The position numbers and the translations under genes are program-made. Source: Microtetraspora sp. NBRC 13810 (GTDB lineage: Bacteria > Actinomycetota > Actinomycetes > Streptosporangiales > Streptosporangiaceae). From it: a stretch of 63,817 bases of DNA. The DNA lies in NCBI RefSeq assembly GCF_030268685.1, contig NZ_BSRQ01000033.1, positions 1-63,817 of the forward strand, written 5' to 3'. Positions 1 through 8,564 of this stretch are shown one piece after another. The notes beneath the pieces were generated by a model. It ran no database searches. It saw nothing but the letters and a program-made list of their open reading frames with translations, and was not told the origin of the DNA. Each line of letters begins with the position of its first letter. The stretch's first letter is position 1.

Positions 1-152
1 CTGCTCCCACGACGGCGTGGACGCCCCACGCCTTGTCCGACCACCCCTGAAGCGGACGGCTGATCACAAAGCTGACGACATGCGATGAGGGCGTGACGGC
101 ATGATCGCGGCTCCCCTGTGGCTGTGACTCCCGCTTGCGGGGGCGCCCGTCG

Positions 153-190
153 CACCCTTATCTTGGAATGGTCATTCCAAGATAAGGGTG
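153..190. promoter_or_regulatory. 38-bp perfect palindrome, probable TetR operator
   Basis: Two perfectly complementary 18-base arms (153-170 and 173-190) flank a 2-base centre. The core half-site is TTATCTTGGAATG. The same core recurs at 2331-2364 in front of the intact TetR gene, so it is probably the operator of that regulator family. It ends three bases before the start codon of the broken TetR copy and lies upstream of the DUF417 gene. Confidence 0.8.
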
Positions 191-193
191 TCG

Positions 194-535
194 ATGCCCG
201 ACGTGGGACATCTCGATCCAAAGATCGTGCTGGAGCGGGTGAAACTTGCGGCGGCGTAGTGCAGCCTTGACGGGCATCGCCGAGATCGTGGCCACGACAG
301 GTCTCAGCCGCTCAAGCCTGTATGCCGCGTCGGCGGCGAGCAGGCGCTGTAGGAGCAGGCACCATGCCGCTCCGTCGAACGGGGCTCAGGACGCACGTTC
401 GAGCGGCTGATCCGATCCCGCGACGAGGACGAGTACGCGCGCTGGCCAACGCCCAAGCCGGCAACGGGCGGCGGTCCTGGCGTACAGCAGATCCTCGACC
501 AGCACCAACGGCACCTTCACGCGGCTTCCACATCT
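194..535 (+). pseudogene. Broken TetR-family regulator (paralogue of the 1720-2325 gene)
   Basis: The reading starts MPDVGHLDPKIVLERV, close to MPDVRHFDPETVLEQV of the intact gene at 1720-2325, and the nucleotide match continues through the helix-turn-helix. A 2-base deletion near 257 brings a TAG stop. A 1-base deletion follows near 330, and about 45 bases are missing further on. The match to the intact copy resumes around the segment for LDQHQRQLRAA and ends near 535. It is a recent, inverted duplicate that has lost coding capacity. Its operator-like palindrome is intact and may still bind the surviving paralogue. Confidence 0.85.
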
Positions 536-545
536 GGAGGAGCTT

Positions 546-1079
546 ATGCATGGCATCACGGACTTGGCGGCGACCCTGGAGAGGGCGGGGGACCGCATCT
601 CTACGGTAGGCCGCCTGGTGAGCCGGTATGGACTGGTAGTCGTCCTGGCATGGATCGGCGCAGGCAAGTACGTCAAAATGGACAGCCGAACCCTGGTCGA
701 GCACAGCCCTCTCTTGAGCTGGGTCTACGACATCTTCAGCTACAAGATGTTCGCCGACGTGCTGGGAACCGTGGAGATCGTCGCCGCGGTACTCATCGCC
801 GTCTATCCGCTCTGGCCTCGTGTCTCTGCGATCGGCAGCGCGGTGGCGGTGCTGCTGTTCCTGGGCACGCTGAGCTTCCTGTTCACGACCCCAGGAGTGA
901 TCTACAGCGTAGTCAACGGGCTTCCAGTGCTGTCCGGCCAGCCCGGTCAGTTCCTTCTCAAGGATCTCGTGCTCATCGGCGTCGCGATCTGGACCCTCGG
1001 CGAGTCATTGCGCAGTGCCCGTGCGAGGCGTGCGGACTACGCATCAGCGATGAGTCGCTCGTCCCAGAGCCGCGCCTGA
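546..1079 (+). CDS. DUF417 (YkgB/RclC-like) membrane protein
   Basis: A 177-residue integral membrane protein with about four hydrophobic segments. The C-terminal stretch with LSGQPGQFLLKD matches the conserved end of the DUF417 family, whose E. coli member RclC belongs to the reactive-chlorine resistance operon; its biochemical function is not established. The start is fixed by GGAGGAG six bases upstream of ATG. The gene follows the TetR remnant and the 153-190 palindrome, so control by the TetR at 1720-2325 acting in trans is plausible. No rclA or rclB partner is present. The C-terminus is Ser/Arg-rich and cytoplasmic by prediction. Family assignment is good; role is unknown. Confidence 0.75.
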   Translation: MHGITDLAATLERAGDRISTVGRLVSRYGLVVVLAWIGAGKYVKMDSRTLVEHSPLLSWVYDIFSYKMFADVLGTVEIVAAVLIAVYPLWPRVSAIGSAVAVLLFLGTLSFLFTTPGVIYSVVNGLPVLSGQPGQFLLKDLVLIGVAIWTLGESLRSARARRADYASAMSRSSQSRA

Positions 1080-1083
1080 ACGA

Positions 1084-1206
1084 TGTCATCGCTTCAACAA
1101 GCCGCGGCGTCGGCAGAGCGACAGCCCTTGCCTACCGTGACGGGGCACGGCGGCCCCTGGCAGCCCGCTCGGCAGGCGAACTGGCCGAACTCGCCGGACG
1201 GGTACG
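1084..1206 (+). pseudogene. Short-chain dehydrogenase N-terminal fragment
   Basis: About 40 codons read SRGVGRATALAY followed by GARRPLAARSAGELAEL. This matches the Rossmann glycine motif and second strand of SDR oxidoreductases (usually SRGIGRATA...GARVVLAAR). It begins just after the DUF417 stop, has no start or ribosome binding site, and homology ends at about 1206 where the opposing HAD remnant begins. It is a relic of some 250 missing residues. Confidence 0.6.
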
Positions 1207-1231
1207 TCCCAGGTGGACGATCGTGAGGCGT

Positions 1232-1727
1232 TCACGCGGGGTCGGTGCCTGCGTCCCGCCACATTGCGGCGAGTGCTTCGAGGTCGGGAGCCGTGATTTG
1301 AGGGGCGGACATCGCGCTCGGGTATGGCTCGCCGCGCCGCTCCAGCCAGGCGCCGGTCAAACCGGCTCGTTGAGCTCCGTCGATGTCCCACGGGTGCACT
1401 GCGACCAGGGAAGCCCGGCCCGGCCGCACTCCGGCGTGGTCGACCGCGTAGTCGTAGGCTGCCCGAGCCGGTTTCCATGCCGCGGGGCCGCTCACGTCCA
1501 GCCGTGCCTCCACCAGGTCGATGAGCCCTTCGCGGGCAAGTATCTTCTCCGTCATCGCCGCGGCGCCGTTGGTCATGGTGAACAGCCGGATGCCGCTCTG
1601 GCGTAGCATCCGCATACCGCCGGGCACGTCGGGATGGACTCGAAGGTTGGTGAACTCGCCCAGAACGTGCTTGACCGCCTTTTCACACGTCGAAGATCAC
1701 TACGTGTGGTCGCACCGGTTCAGTCAT
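1232..1727 (-). pseudogene. Haloacid dehalogenase type II (HAD), internally deleted
   Basis: The ATG at 1727 overlaps the TetR stop codon by 8 bases and has GGAG upstream, a translationally coupled arrangement. The reading begins MTEPVRPHVVIFDV, the HAD motif I strand, then hits TGA. A second frame supplies the remainder: LFTMTNGA (motif II region), AAWKPARAAYDYA (motif III lysine) and VAVHPWDIDGA (motif IV). About 70 codons including the cap and the end of motif I are gone and the frame is shifted, so no functional dehalogenase can be made. The family normally has about 220 residues. Confidence 0.75.
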
Positions 1728-2325
1728 CGTCGCTCCTCAAGGGTTGAAGAGAAGTGAGCACCGCTGCCACAGCCGCGCGAAGCTCGGCTGGGTCGGCTCC
1801 GGCTCGGGAACGCAGGTTGACGCCGTAGGCCAGCAACGCGAGCGACTCCGCAGCAGAGTCCAGGTGCAGGTCCAGCCGGATCTGGCCCGCGGATCGGGCG
1901 ATGTCGAGTGCCGCGGTCAGGGCCGCACGAAGCTGCCGTTGGTGCTGGTCGAGGATTCGCCGTACTCCTGGATCGCCGCTCTCGGTGCCGGCGTGGGCGT
2001 TGGATACCATGCATCCCCAGCGTGCGTGATCGCCCTCGCAGCGGGATTGGATCAGCCGCTCGAAGAAGTCGGCGATCGCCGGCAGCCCCCGCTTGTCCGC
2101 GGCGAGCCGGTCGAACATGGGTCCTGAGCGCCGTTCGACGTAGCGGCGTAGTGCCTGCTCGTACAGCGCCTGCTTGCCGCCGAACGCGGCATACAGGCTT
2201 GAGCGGCTGAGACCTGTCGTGGCCACGATCTCGGCGATGCCCGTCAAGGCTGCATTACGCTGCCAGAACAGCAGTTCCACCTGCTCCAGCACGGTCTCCG
2301 GATCGAAATGCCGTACGTCGGGCAT
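1720..2325 (-). CDS. TetR/AcrR-family transcriptional regulator
   Basis: 201 residues beginning MPDVRHFDPETVLEQV. The N-terminal helix-turn-helix reads GIAEIVATTGLSRSSLYAAFGGKQALYEQALRRY, typical of TetR proteins. The C-terminal ligand domain includes a MVSNAHAG and LDQHQRQLRAAL region, as in the TetR subgroup that controls small redox or solvent-response operons. The start is supported by GGAG embedded in the adjacent palindrome (2331-2364), so bound repressor would also cover the ribosome-binding-site region: probable autoregulation. The 3' end overlaps the damaged HAD gene. The ligand is unknown. Confidence 0.9.
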   Translation of the reverse strand: MPDVRHFDPETVLEQVELLFWQRNAALTGIAEIVATTGLSRSSLYAAFGGKQALYEQALRRYVERRSGPMFDRLAADKRGLPAIADFFERLIQSRCEGDHARWGCMVSNAHAGTESGDPGVRRILDQHQRQLRAALTAALDIARSAGQIRLDLHLDSAAESLALLAYGVNLRSRAGADPAELRAAVAAVLTSLQPLRSDDD

Positions 2326-2330
2326 CCACA

Positions 2331-2364
2331 CTCCTATCTTGGAATGACCATTCCAAGATAGGAG
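2331..2364. promoter_or_regulatory. 34-bp palindrome, TetR autoregulatory operator
   Basis: Perfect 16-base arms (2331-2346 and 2349-2364) flank a 2-base centre. The core TATCTTGGAATG is shared with the palindrome at 153-190. It lies 5 bases upstream of the TetR ATG and includes its ribosome binding site. Confidence 0.8.
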
Positions 2365-2369
2365 GGCGA

Positions 2370-2750
2370 CGGCCACCCCGCAACCGCGCGCGAGACGATG
2401 AGCCGACTCTTGTCGCCGCATGCCTGGCCGCACATCTCCCAGATGACCGACGGCTGGCAGTAGGCGTGCCGGAATCCATAGGGAGTGATCAGCGACCGGT
2501 CGAACGGCAGCCGACGCCCATCCGGGCCGAACTCTTCGGCCAGCAACTGCGGGACCGCATCGGCGAAGGCCCGGATGATTGGCGAGATCTGATCGGAGAT
2601 CAGATGCCTCTCCTGCCCGAACTCTCCCGCCGGCGGGAACAGGAACCCCTGCGATCCGGTCGGCGACGCGATCGTGGCGCGGACGGCCAGCCAGGTGTGG
2701 ACGGTGGCCACCGTCTCGGCCGGGATCGGCAGCCACGTCTGTCCCGACAC
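2370..2750 (-). pseudogene. Tyrosine recombinase/integrase fragment
   Basis: The reading includes RSLITPYGFRHAYCQ, which resembles the box with the catalytic HxxR of tyrosine recombinases (usually PYDFRHTYAQ). Upstream text (GFLFPPAGEFGQERHLISDQISPIIRAF) is plausible catalytic-domain sequence. The catalytic tyrosine segment is missing: the frame runs into the TetR operator and stops. The N-terminal arm-binding part is also absent, so this is an inactive remnant of a mobile element. Confidence 0.6.
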
Positions 2751-2841
2751 CGGACGAGGCCGCCTGTCCTACCCGCGCGCCGAATACCTGTTCAAGACCA
2801 CCTCGGCCGAGCTCGACCCGCATCGGCAGGGCAAAATTTCC
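2736..2841 (+). pseudogene. Second tyrosine recombinase fragment, opposite strand
   Basis: The reading HVCPDTGRGRLSYPRAEYLF then KTTSAELDPHR resembles the segment that precedes LHQLRHS in actinobacterial tyrosine integrases. Homology stops at about 2841, before the catalytic HxxR box. It slightly overlaps the 5' part of the opposing integrase fragment, so this junction was built from two different elements. No start codon or ribosome binding site is attached. Confidence 0.45.
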
Positions 2842-2869
2842 CCGGGACTACGGGGACGCCTTGTAGCGT

Positions 2870-4633
<1,764 letters not shown>

Positions 4634-4762
4634 AGCGATCCCTCCCTTTGATCCCGCATTGCCATGAAAAAGCATGACGTATGGGTCTCAGGGAGCCCAC
4701 GGGCGATCACCTCGACGACTCCTTCGGCGAGATCACATCTGCCCGGTGCCTCGGGTTCCGCT

Positions 4763-5377
4763 TCAGGCAGTGGCTTCACTCCCTGTGCGGGGCGCCGGGT
4801 CCTGGCAGAGGCGGCGGGCCTGCTCGGCGACCCGGCGGCCGAGGTGCTCGGCCGTCCGGAGGTCCGAGTCGTGCATCAGCTCCGGCCCCTCGTCGACGTT
4901 CGAGGCCGCCGCCGCACCCAGCCAGAAGCCGAGCCGGTTGAGCGCGTCCTCGTCGGAGGTGCTGGAGTTCCAGCCGGACACCAACCCGAGACTGACCCAG
5001 AGCATGCCGTGCTGGGCCGCCAGCAGCGCCATGTACTCCAGTGTGTGCAGCTTGTCCCCGCTCTTGGACCCCGAGTTCGTGAACCCGGCGGCCAGCTTGT
5101 CCGCCCAGGCCTGCTCCGTCCAGCGCTGCACCGAGTCCCGGGCGAACGTGTGGAACTGCGGGCTGGCCGACCCCATGTACGTCGGCGACCCGAACACGAT
5201 GGCGTCCGCCGCGTCCAGCAGCGACCATTCCTGTTCGGTGATGCCGTCCACCGAGACCAGTTCCACCTTGGTGCCGTCCACGGACGCCGCTCCCGTGCGT
5301 ACCGACTCGGCCAGCCGGGCCGTGTGCCCGTACCCGCTGTGGTAGGCCACCACCATCAGCGTCGACTCGTTCTTCAT
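4763..5377 (-). CDS. Flavodoxin-family NAD(P)H oxidoreductase (WrbA-like)
   Basis: 204 residues. The N-terminal strand MVVAYHSGYGHTARLAESV is the FMN phosphate-binding loop, and IVFGSPTYMGSASPQFHTF is the flavin-binding loop of flavodoxin-like quinone reductases. The central GFTNSGSKSGDK and GMLWVSLGL segments match the WrbA/NADPH-dependent FMN reductase fold. The ATG at 5377 has AAAGGA upstream. It is divergent from the LuxR-type regulator at 5510, with a hairpin-forming repeat between them. A role in two-electron quinone reduction or redox stress is expected from the family; electron donor and substrate are not evident. Confidence 0.88.
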   Translation of the reverse strand: MKNESTLMVVAYHSGYGHTARLAESVRTGAASVDGTKVELVSVDGITEQEWSLLDAADAIVFGSPTYMGSASPQFHTFARDSVQRWTEQAWADKLAAGFTNSGSKSGDKLHTLEYMALLAAQHGMLWVSLGLVSGWNSSTSDEDALNRLGFWLGAAAASNVDEGPELMHDSDLRTAEHLGRRVAEQARRLCQDPAPRTGSEATA

Positions 5378-5442
5378 CGCGATTCCTTTCCTCAGGACGT
5401 ACGCGCACAGCTTGGCCGCCACGGCCCCCTCGCGGACCGGCC

Positions 5443-5468
5443 GTTCGGGTGGGCCCGCCCACCCGAAC
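5443..5468. promoter_or_regulatory. Inverted repeat in divergent flavodoxin/LuxR promoter region
   Basis: Arms GTTCGGGTGGG (5443-5453) and CCCACCCGAAC (5458-5468) are perfectly complementary around a 4-base spacer. It sits 66 bases upstream of the flavodoxin start and 42 bases upstream of the LuxR start. It could be an operator of the LuxR-type regulator or of another factor. Confidence 0.55.
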
Positions 5469-5509
5469 GAGTGGGGGCCGGGGGAAGGGGGCCGACTAGC
5501 ATCGGGGCC

Positions 5510-6739
5510 ATGGCGGAGTCGTGGTCGGCCGCCCTGACGGCGGCGCTGAGGGTGGTGCGGGCGCCGCTCGACGGCGTCCTGCCGGAGTTGTCGGCCGTGC
5601 TGTCCGACCTGGTGCCGCACGAGGGGCTGGTGTTGTTCACCGGGGACTGCCTGCTGATGTCCCCGCTGCTCAGCCACGGGATCGACGGGGTGAGCGCCGA
5701 CGAGGTGAGCCGCCTCGTCCCCCTGGTGGCCGTCGATCGTCCCTGGTTCGGCCCGTTCACGCTGGCGGGCGCCGAGCGGCCGGTGCTGGCCGTGGCCGTC
5801 AAGCCGCCGAAGACCACGGGCGGTCTGCTCGCCGTCGTCACGACCGGCACCGGCCCACCGGAACCCGACGTGCGGGAGATCGTGACGAAGCTCGTCGGGC
5901 TGACGACCGTGCACCTGGCCGCCCGCGTGTCGCACGCCGAGCCGCATGACGTGCCGGGCCCGTCTGTCACGGCCGTCGAGGACCTCGCCGACGCGCACGC
6001 CGCGACGCTGACCTCGCTGCTCGGCGTCCTGCGGTCCAGGCGGCTCGACGACGCCGCGGCCCGGCGGCTCGCGGTCCAACTGGCCGTGCCCGCACTCCTG
6101 GAGGCCAGGGCGGGCGGCGAGCGCGACGTCGCCGAAGAGACGGCGGGCGGGGCGTTCGACCTGCTGGCGGAGAAGCTCTCCGTGCTCACCCGCTATCACG
6201 ATCTCAGGCTGGAGCTGGCGGGGCCGGAGCAGCGTGACAGGCGGTTGTCCGGGGAGGTGGCCACGGCGGCCAGGTCCGTGGTGCGGGGCGCGGTGCTGGC
6301 GATGCTCCAGCACGGCGGGCTGAGCCGGGTCAGGCTCTCCTGGGAGGTGGCGGATTCGCTGCTGCGGGTGACCGTACGCGATGACGGCCCCGGCTCGCTG
6401 GCGGCCGACGCCCTGCCGGTGCACCGGCTGCGCGACCGGGTGGCCGTGCTGGGCGGAACGCTCGGCGTGGACGCGGTCCCGGGCTGGGGCACGACGATCA
6501 CCGCAGACCTGCCGTTCGGCCCGGTACGCCCCCGGCCCCCGGGCCCGCTGGACGCCCTCAACCCGCGCGAACGCGACGTCCTCCACCAACTGGCGCTCGG
6601 CCACCGTAACCGGGTGATCGCCACCCGGCTGAGCATCAGCGAGAACACGGTCAAGTTCCACGTCGCCAACATCCTCGGCAAGCTCGGCGTGAGCTCGCGG
6701 GGCGAGGCCGCCGCCCTGGCCCACGGTCGCACCCCCTGA
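5510..6739 (+). CDS. LuxR-type regulator with histidine-kinase-like ATPase region
   Basis: 409 residues. The last about 65 residues form a LuxR helix-turn-helix: LNPRERDVLHQLALGHRNRVIATRLSISENTVKFHVANILGKLGV. Before it, residues of about 255-335 look like a GHKL-type ATP-binding domain (VRDDGPGSLAADALPVHRLRDRVAVLGGTLGVDAVPGWGTTITADLPF), as in NarL-class sensor kinases. The N-terminal 170 residues resemble a GAF-like sensor module. There is no TM segment and no clear phospho-acceptor histidine, so it is a one-component fusion rather than a normal sensor kinase. The ATG at 5510 follows a GGGG-rich leader. The divergent flavodoxin is a likely target. Confidence 0.85.
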   Translation: MAESWSAALTAALRVVRAPLDGVLPELSAVLSDLVPHEGLVLFTGDCLLMSPLLSHGIDGVSADEVSRLVPLVAVDRPWFGPFTLAGAERPVLAVAVKPPKTTGGLLAVVTTGTGPPEPDVREIVTKLVGLTTVHLAARVSHAEPHDVPGPSVTAVEDLADAHAATLTSLLGVLRSRRLDDAAARRLAVQLAVPALLEARAGGERDVAEETAGGAFDLLAEKLSVLTRYHDLRLELAGPEQRDRRLSGEVATAARSVVRGAVLAMLQHGGLSRVRLSWEVADSLLRVTVRDDGPGSLAADALPVHRLRDRVAVLGGTLGVDAVPGWGTTITADLPFGPVRPRPPGPLDALNPRERDVLHQLALGHRNRVIATRLSISENTVKFHVANILGKLGVSSRGEAAALAHGRTP

Positions 6740-6887
6740 CGGCCGGCCGCGTCAGAAGGGTCGCCGAGGCGAGGGCACGCTGACCGCTGGAACCTCGCCT
6801 GAGCCGGTGGACGGCCAGGAGAGCCAGGTCACGGCAGGACCGCGCGGCGCGTCCCCGGGTGATGTCCACGAGGCAATCCGAGCAAAT

Positions 6888-6932
6888 CGTTGGTGTCGCC
6901 AACAATTTTATGTATTGTTGGCCGCACCAACG
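6888..6932. promoter_or_regulatory. 45-bp nested inverted repeat upstream of MFS/FAD operon
   Basis: Two 19-base arms (6888-6906 and 6914-6932) are complementary at 17 positions around an AT-rich 7-base spacer. Each arm is itself a smaller dyad of the form TTGG-N5-CCAA. This resembles TetR-type double operators. It ends 41 bases before the TTG start of the MFS gene. No TetR gene adjoins the operon, so the regulator is elsewhere. Confidence 0.7.
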
Positions 6933-6973
6933 TTGGCTTGTCCGGTGTTCAACCCCGACGCAAGGAGATTCCG

Positions 6974-8563
6974 TTGAGTACCGATGCCGGTACGCCGGCC
7001 GCACCGCGGGCGACCCGAAGAGAATGGCTGGGACTGGCGATCCTCGCGCTTCCCACCATGCTCATCGCCATGGACCTGACCGTGCTGCACCTGGCGCTGC
7101 CCACCCTCACCGCCGACCTGCGGCCCGGCAACACCGAGTTGCTGTGGATCGTGGACGTCTACGGTTTCCTGATCGCCGGCTTCCTCATCACCATGGGCGC
7201 GATCGGGGACAGGATCGGCCGCCGGAGGCTGCTGCTGATCGGCGCGGTCGCGTTCGGCGCGGCCTCGGTGCTCTCGGCGTTCGCGACCACCCCGGAGATG
7301 CTCATCGCCGCCCGGGCGCTGCTGGGCATCGCGGGCTCCACACTGATGCCTTCCACCCTCTCGCTGATCCGGATCATGTTCCAGGACCCCAAGCAGCAGG
7401 GTGCCGCCATCGGGGCCTGGACCGCCTTCTTCGGCCTCGGCACGGTGCTCGGGCCGCTGGTCGGCGGCACGTTCCTGGAGCTGTTCTGGTGGGGCTCGGT
7501 CTTCCTGCTCGGCGTCCCGATCATGCTGCTGCTGATCGCGGTCGGCCCGTTCGTGCTGCCGGAGTACCGGGACGAATCGGTCTCCCACCCGGACCTCCTC
7601 AGCGCGATCATGTCCATCGCCGGAATCCTCGCCCTGATCTTCGGTCTCAAGCGGATCGCCGAGGACGGCCTGCGCCCGGAGTCGGGCGTCGCCGTCGTCG
7701 CCGGCCTGGCGCTGGCGGCGCTCTTCCTCCATCGCCAGGGCCGGCTCAGGCAGCCGCTGGTCGACCTCTCGCTGTTCCGCAACGGCCTGTTCGGCACCGC
7801 CCTCGGCATGCTCGTGCTGGCGACCCTGCTCTCCGCGGGCTCGCAGTTCTTCGTCATGCAGTACCTGCAGCTGGTGCGCGGGTTCGCCCCGCTCGAGGCC
7901 GGGCTCTGGTCACTGCCCACCACCGTCGCGGTCATGATCGGCGCCATGGCGGCCCCCGGCCTCGCGGGCCGCATGAAGCTGAGCACGCTGCTCGCCGGCG
8001 GCCTGCTGGTCACGGCGGTCGGCATGGTGGTGCTGACCCGGGTCGGTGATCCCTCCGACGTGTACGTCGCGGTGGCCGGGGCGGCCGTCATCGGGCTCGG
8101 GCTCGGCCCGATGGTCTCGCTGGGCACCGGACTGATCGTGGGAGCCGCCCCGGTGGAGCGGGCCGGCGCCGCCTCCGCGATGGCCTCGACCGGCACCGAG
8201 CTCGGCAGCGCGCTGGGCGTGGCGGTGATCGGCAGCGTCGGCTTCGCGGTGTACCGGGCGAACCTGGCCGACAGGCTCCCCGAGGGGCTGCCCGCCCCCG
8301 TCGTCGAGGCGGCCAAGGACACCCTCGCCGCCGCCGTCAACGTCGCCCGCGAGCTACCGGCCGCCCAGGGCTCCGGCCTGTTGTCGGTGGCCCGTGACGC
8401 CTTCGTGCACGGCCTGCAGACGACCGCGATCGTCGGTGCGGTGCTCGCCGTGCTGCTGGCCGTCGCGGCCGCGGTCCTGCTGCGCAACGCCGCGGTGCCG
8501 GGCACCCCACCGCCCGCGGCGGCGGACGACATGGCGAAACCCTTCGAGAAGGCGGGCAACTGA
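6974..8563 (+). CDS. MFS drug exporter, DHA2 (14-TM) family
   Basis: 529 residues with about 14 hydrophobic helices. The motif between helices 2 and 3 reads GAIGDRIGRRRLLLIGA (motif A), and the helix-1 motif LDxTVVNVALP appears as MDLTVLHLALPTL, typical of QacA/SmvA-like proton antiporters. The start is the TTG at 6974, since AAGGAG lies 6 bases upstream; ATGs further upstream overlap the operator. The FAD enzyme ATG is one base past the stop, so the two are co-transcribed and probably coupled. The pairing suggests export of the product or substrate of the oxidoreductase, an inference. Regulation by the 6888-6932 repeat is likely. Confidence 0.9.
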   Translation: MSTDAGTPAAPRATRREWLGLAILALPTMLIAMDLTVLHLALPTLTADLRPGNTELLWIVDVYGFLIAGFLITMGAIGDRIGRRRLLLIGAVAFGAASVLSAFATTPEMLIAARALLGIAGSTLMPSTLSLIRIMFQDPKQQGAAIGAWTAFFGLGTVLGPLVGGTFLELFWWGSVFLLGVPIMLLLIAVGPFVLPEYRDESVSHPDLLSAIMSIAGILALIFGLKRIAEDGLRPESGVAVVAGLALAALFLHRQGRLRQPLVDLSLFRNGLFGTALGMLVLATLLSAGSQFFVMQYLQLVRGFAPLEAGLWSLPTTVAVMIGAMAAPGLAGRMKLSTLLAGGLLVTAVGMVVLTRVGDPSDVYVAVAGAAVIGLGLGPMVSLGTGLIVGAAPVERAGAASAMASTGTELGSALGVAVIGSVGFAVYRANLADRLPEGLPAPVVEAAKDTLAAAVNVARELPAAQGSGLLSVARDAFVHGLQTTAIVGAVLAVLLAVAAAVLLRNAAVPGTPPPAAADDMAKPFEKAGN

Positions 8564-8564
8564 C

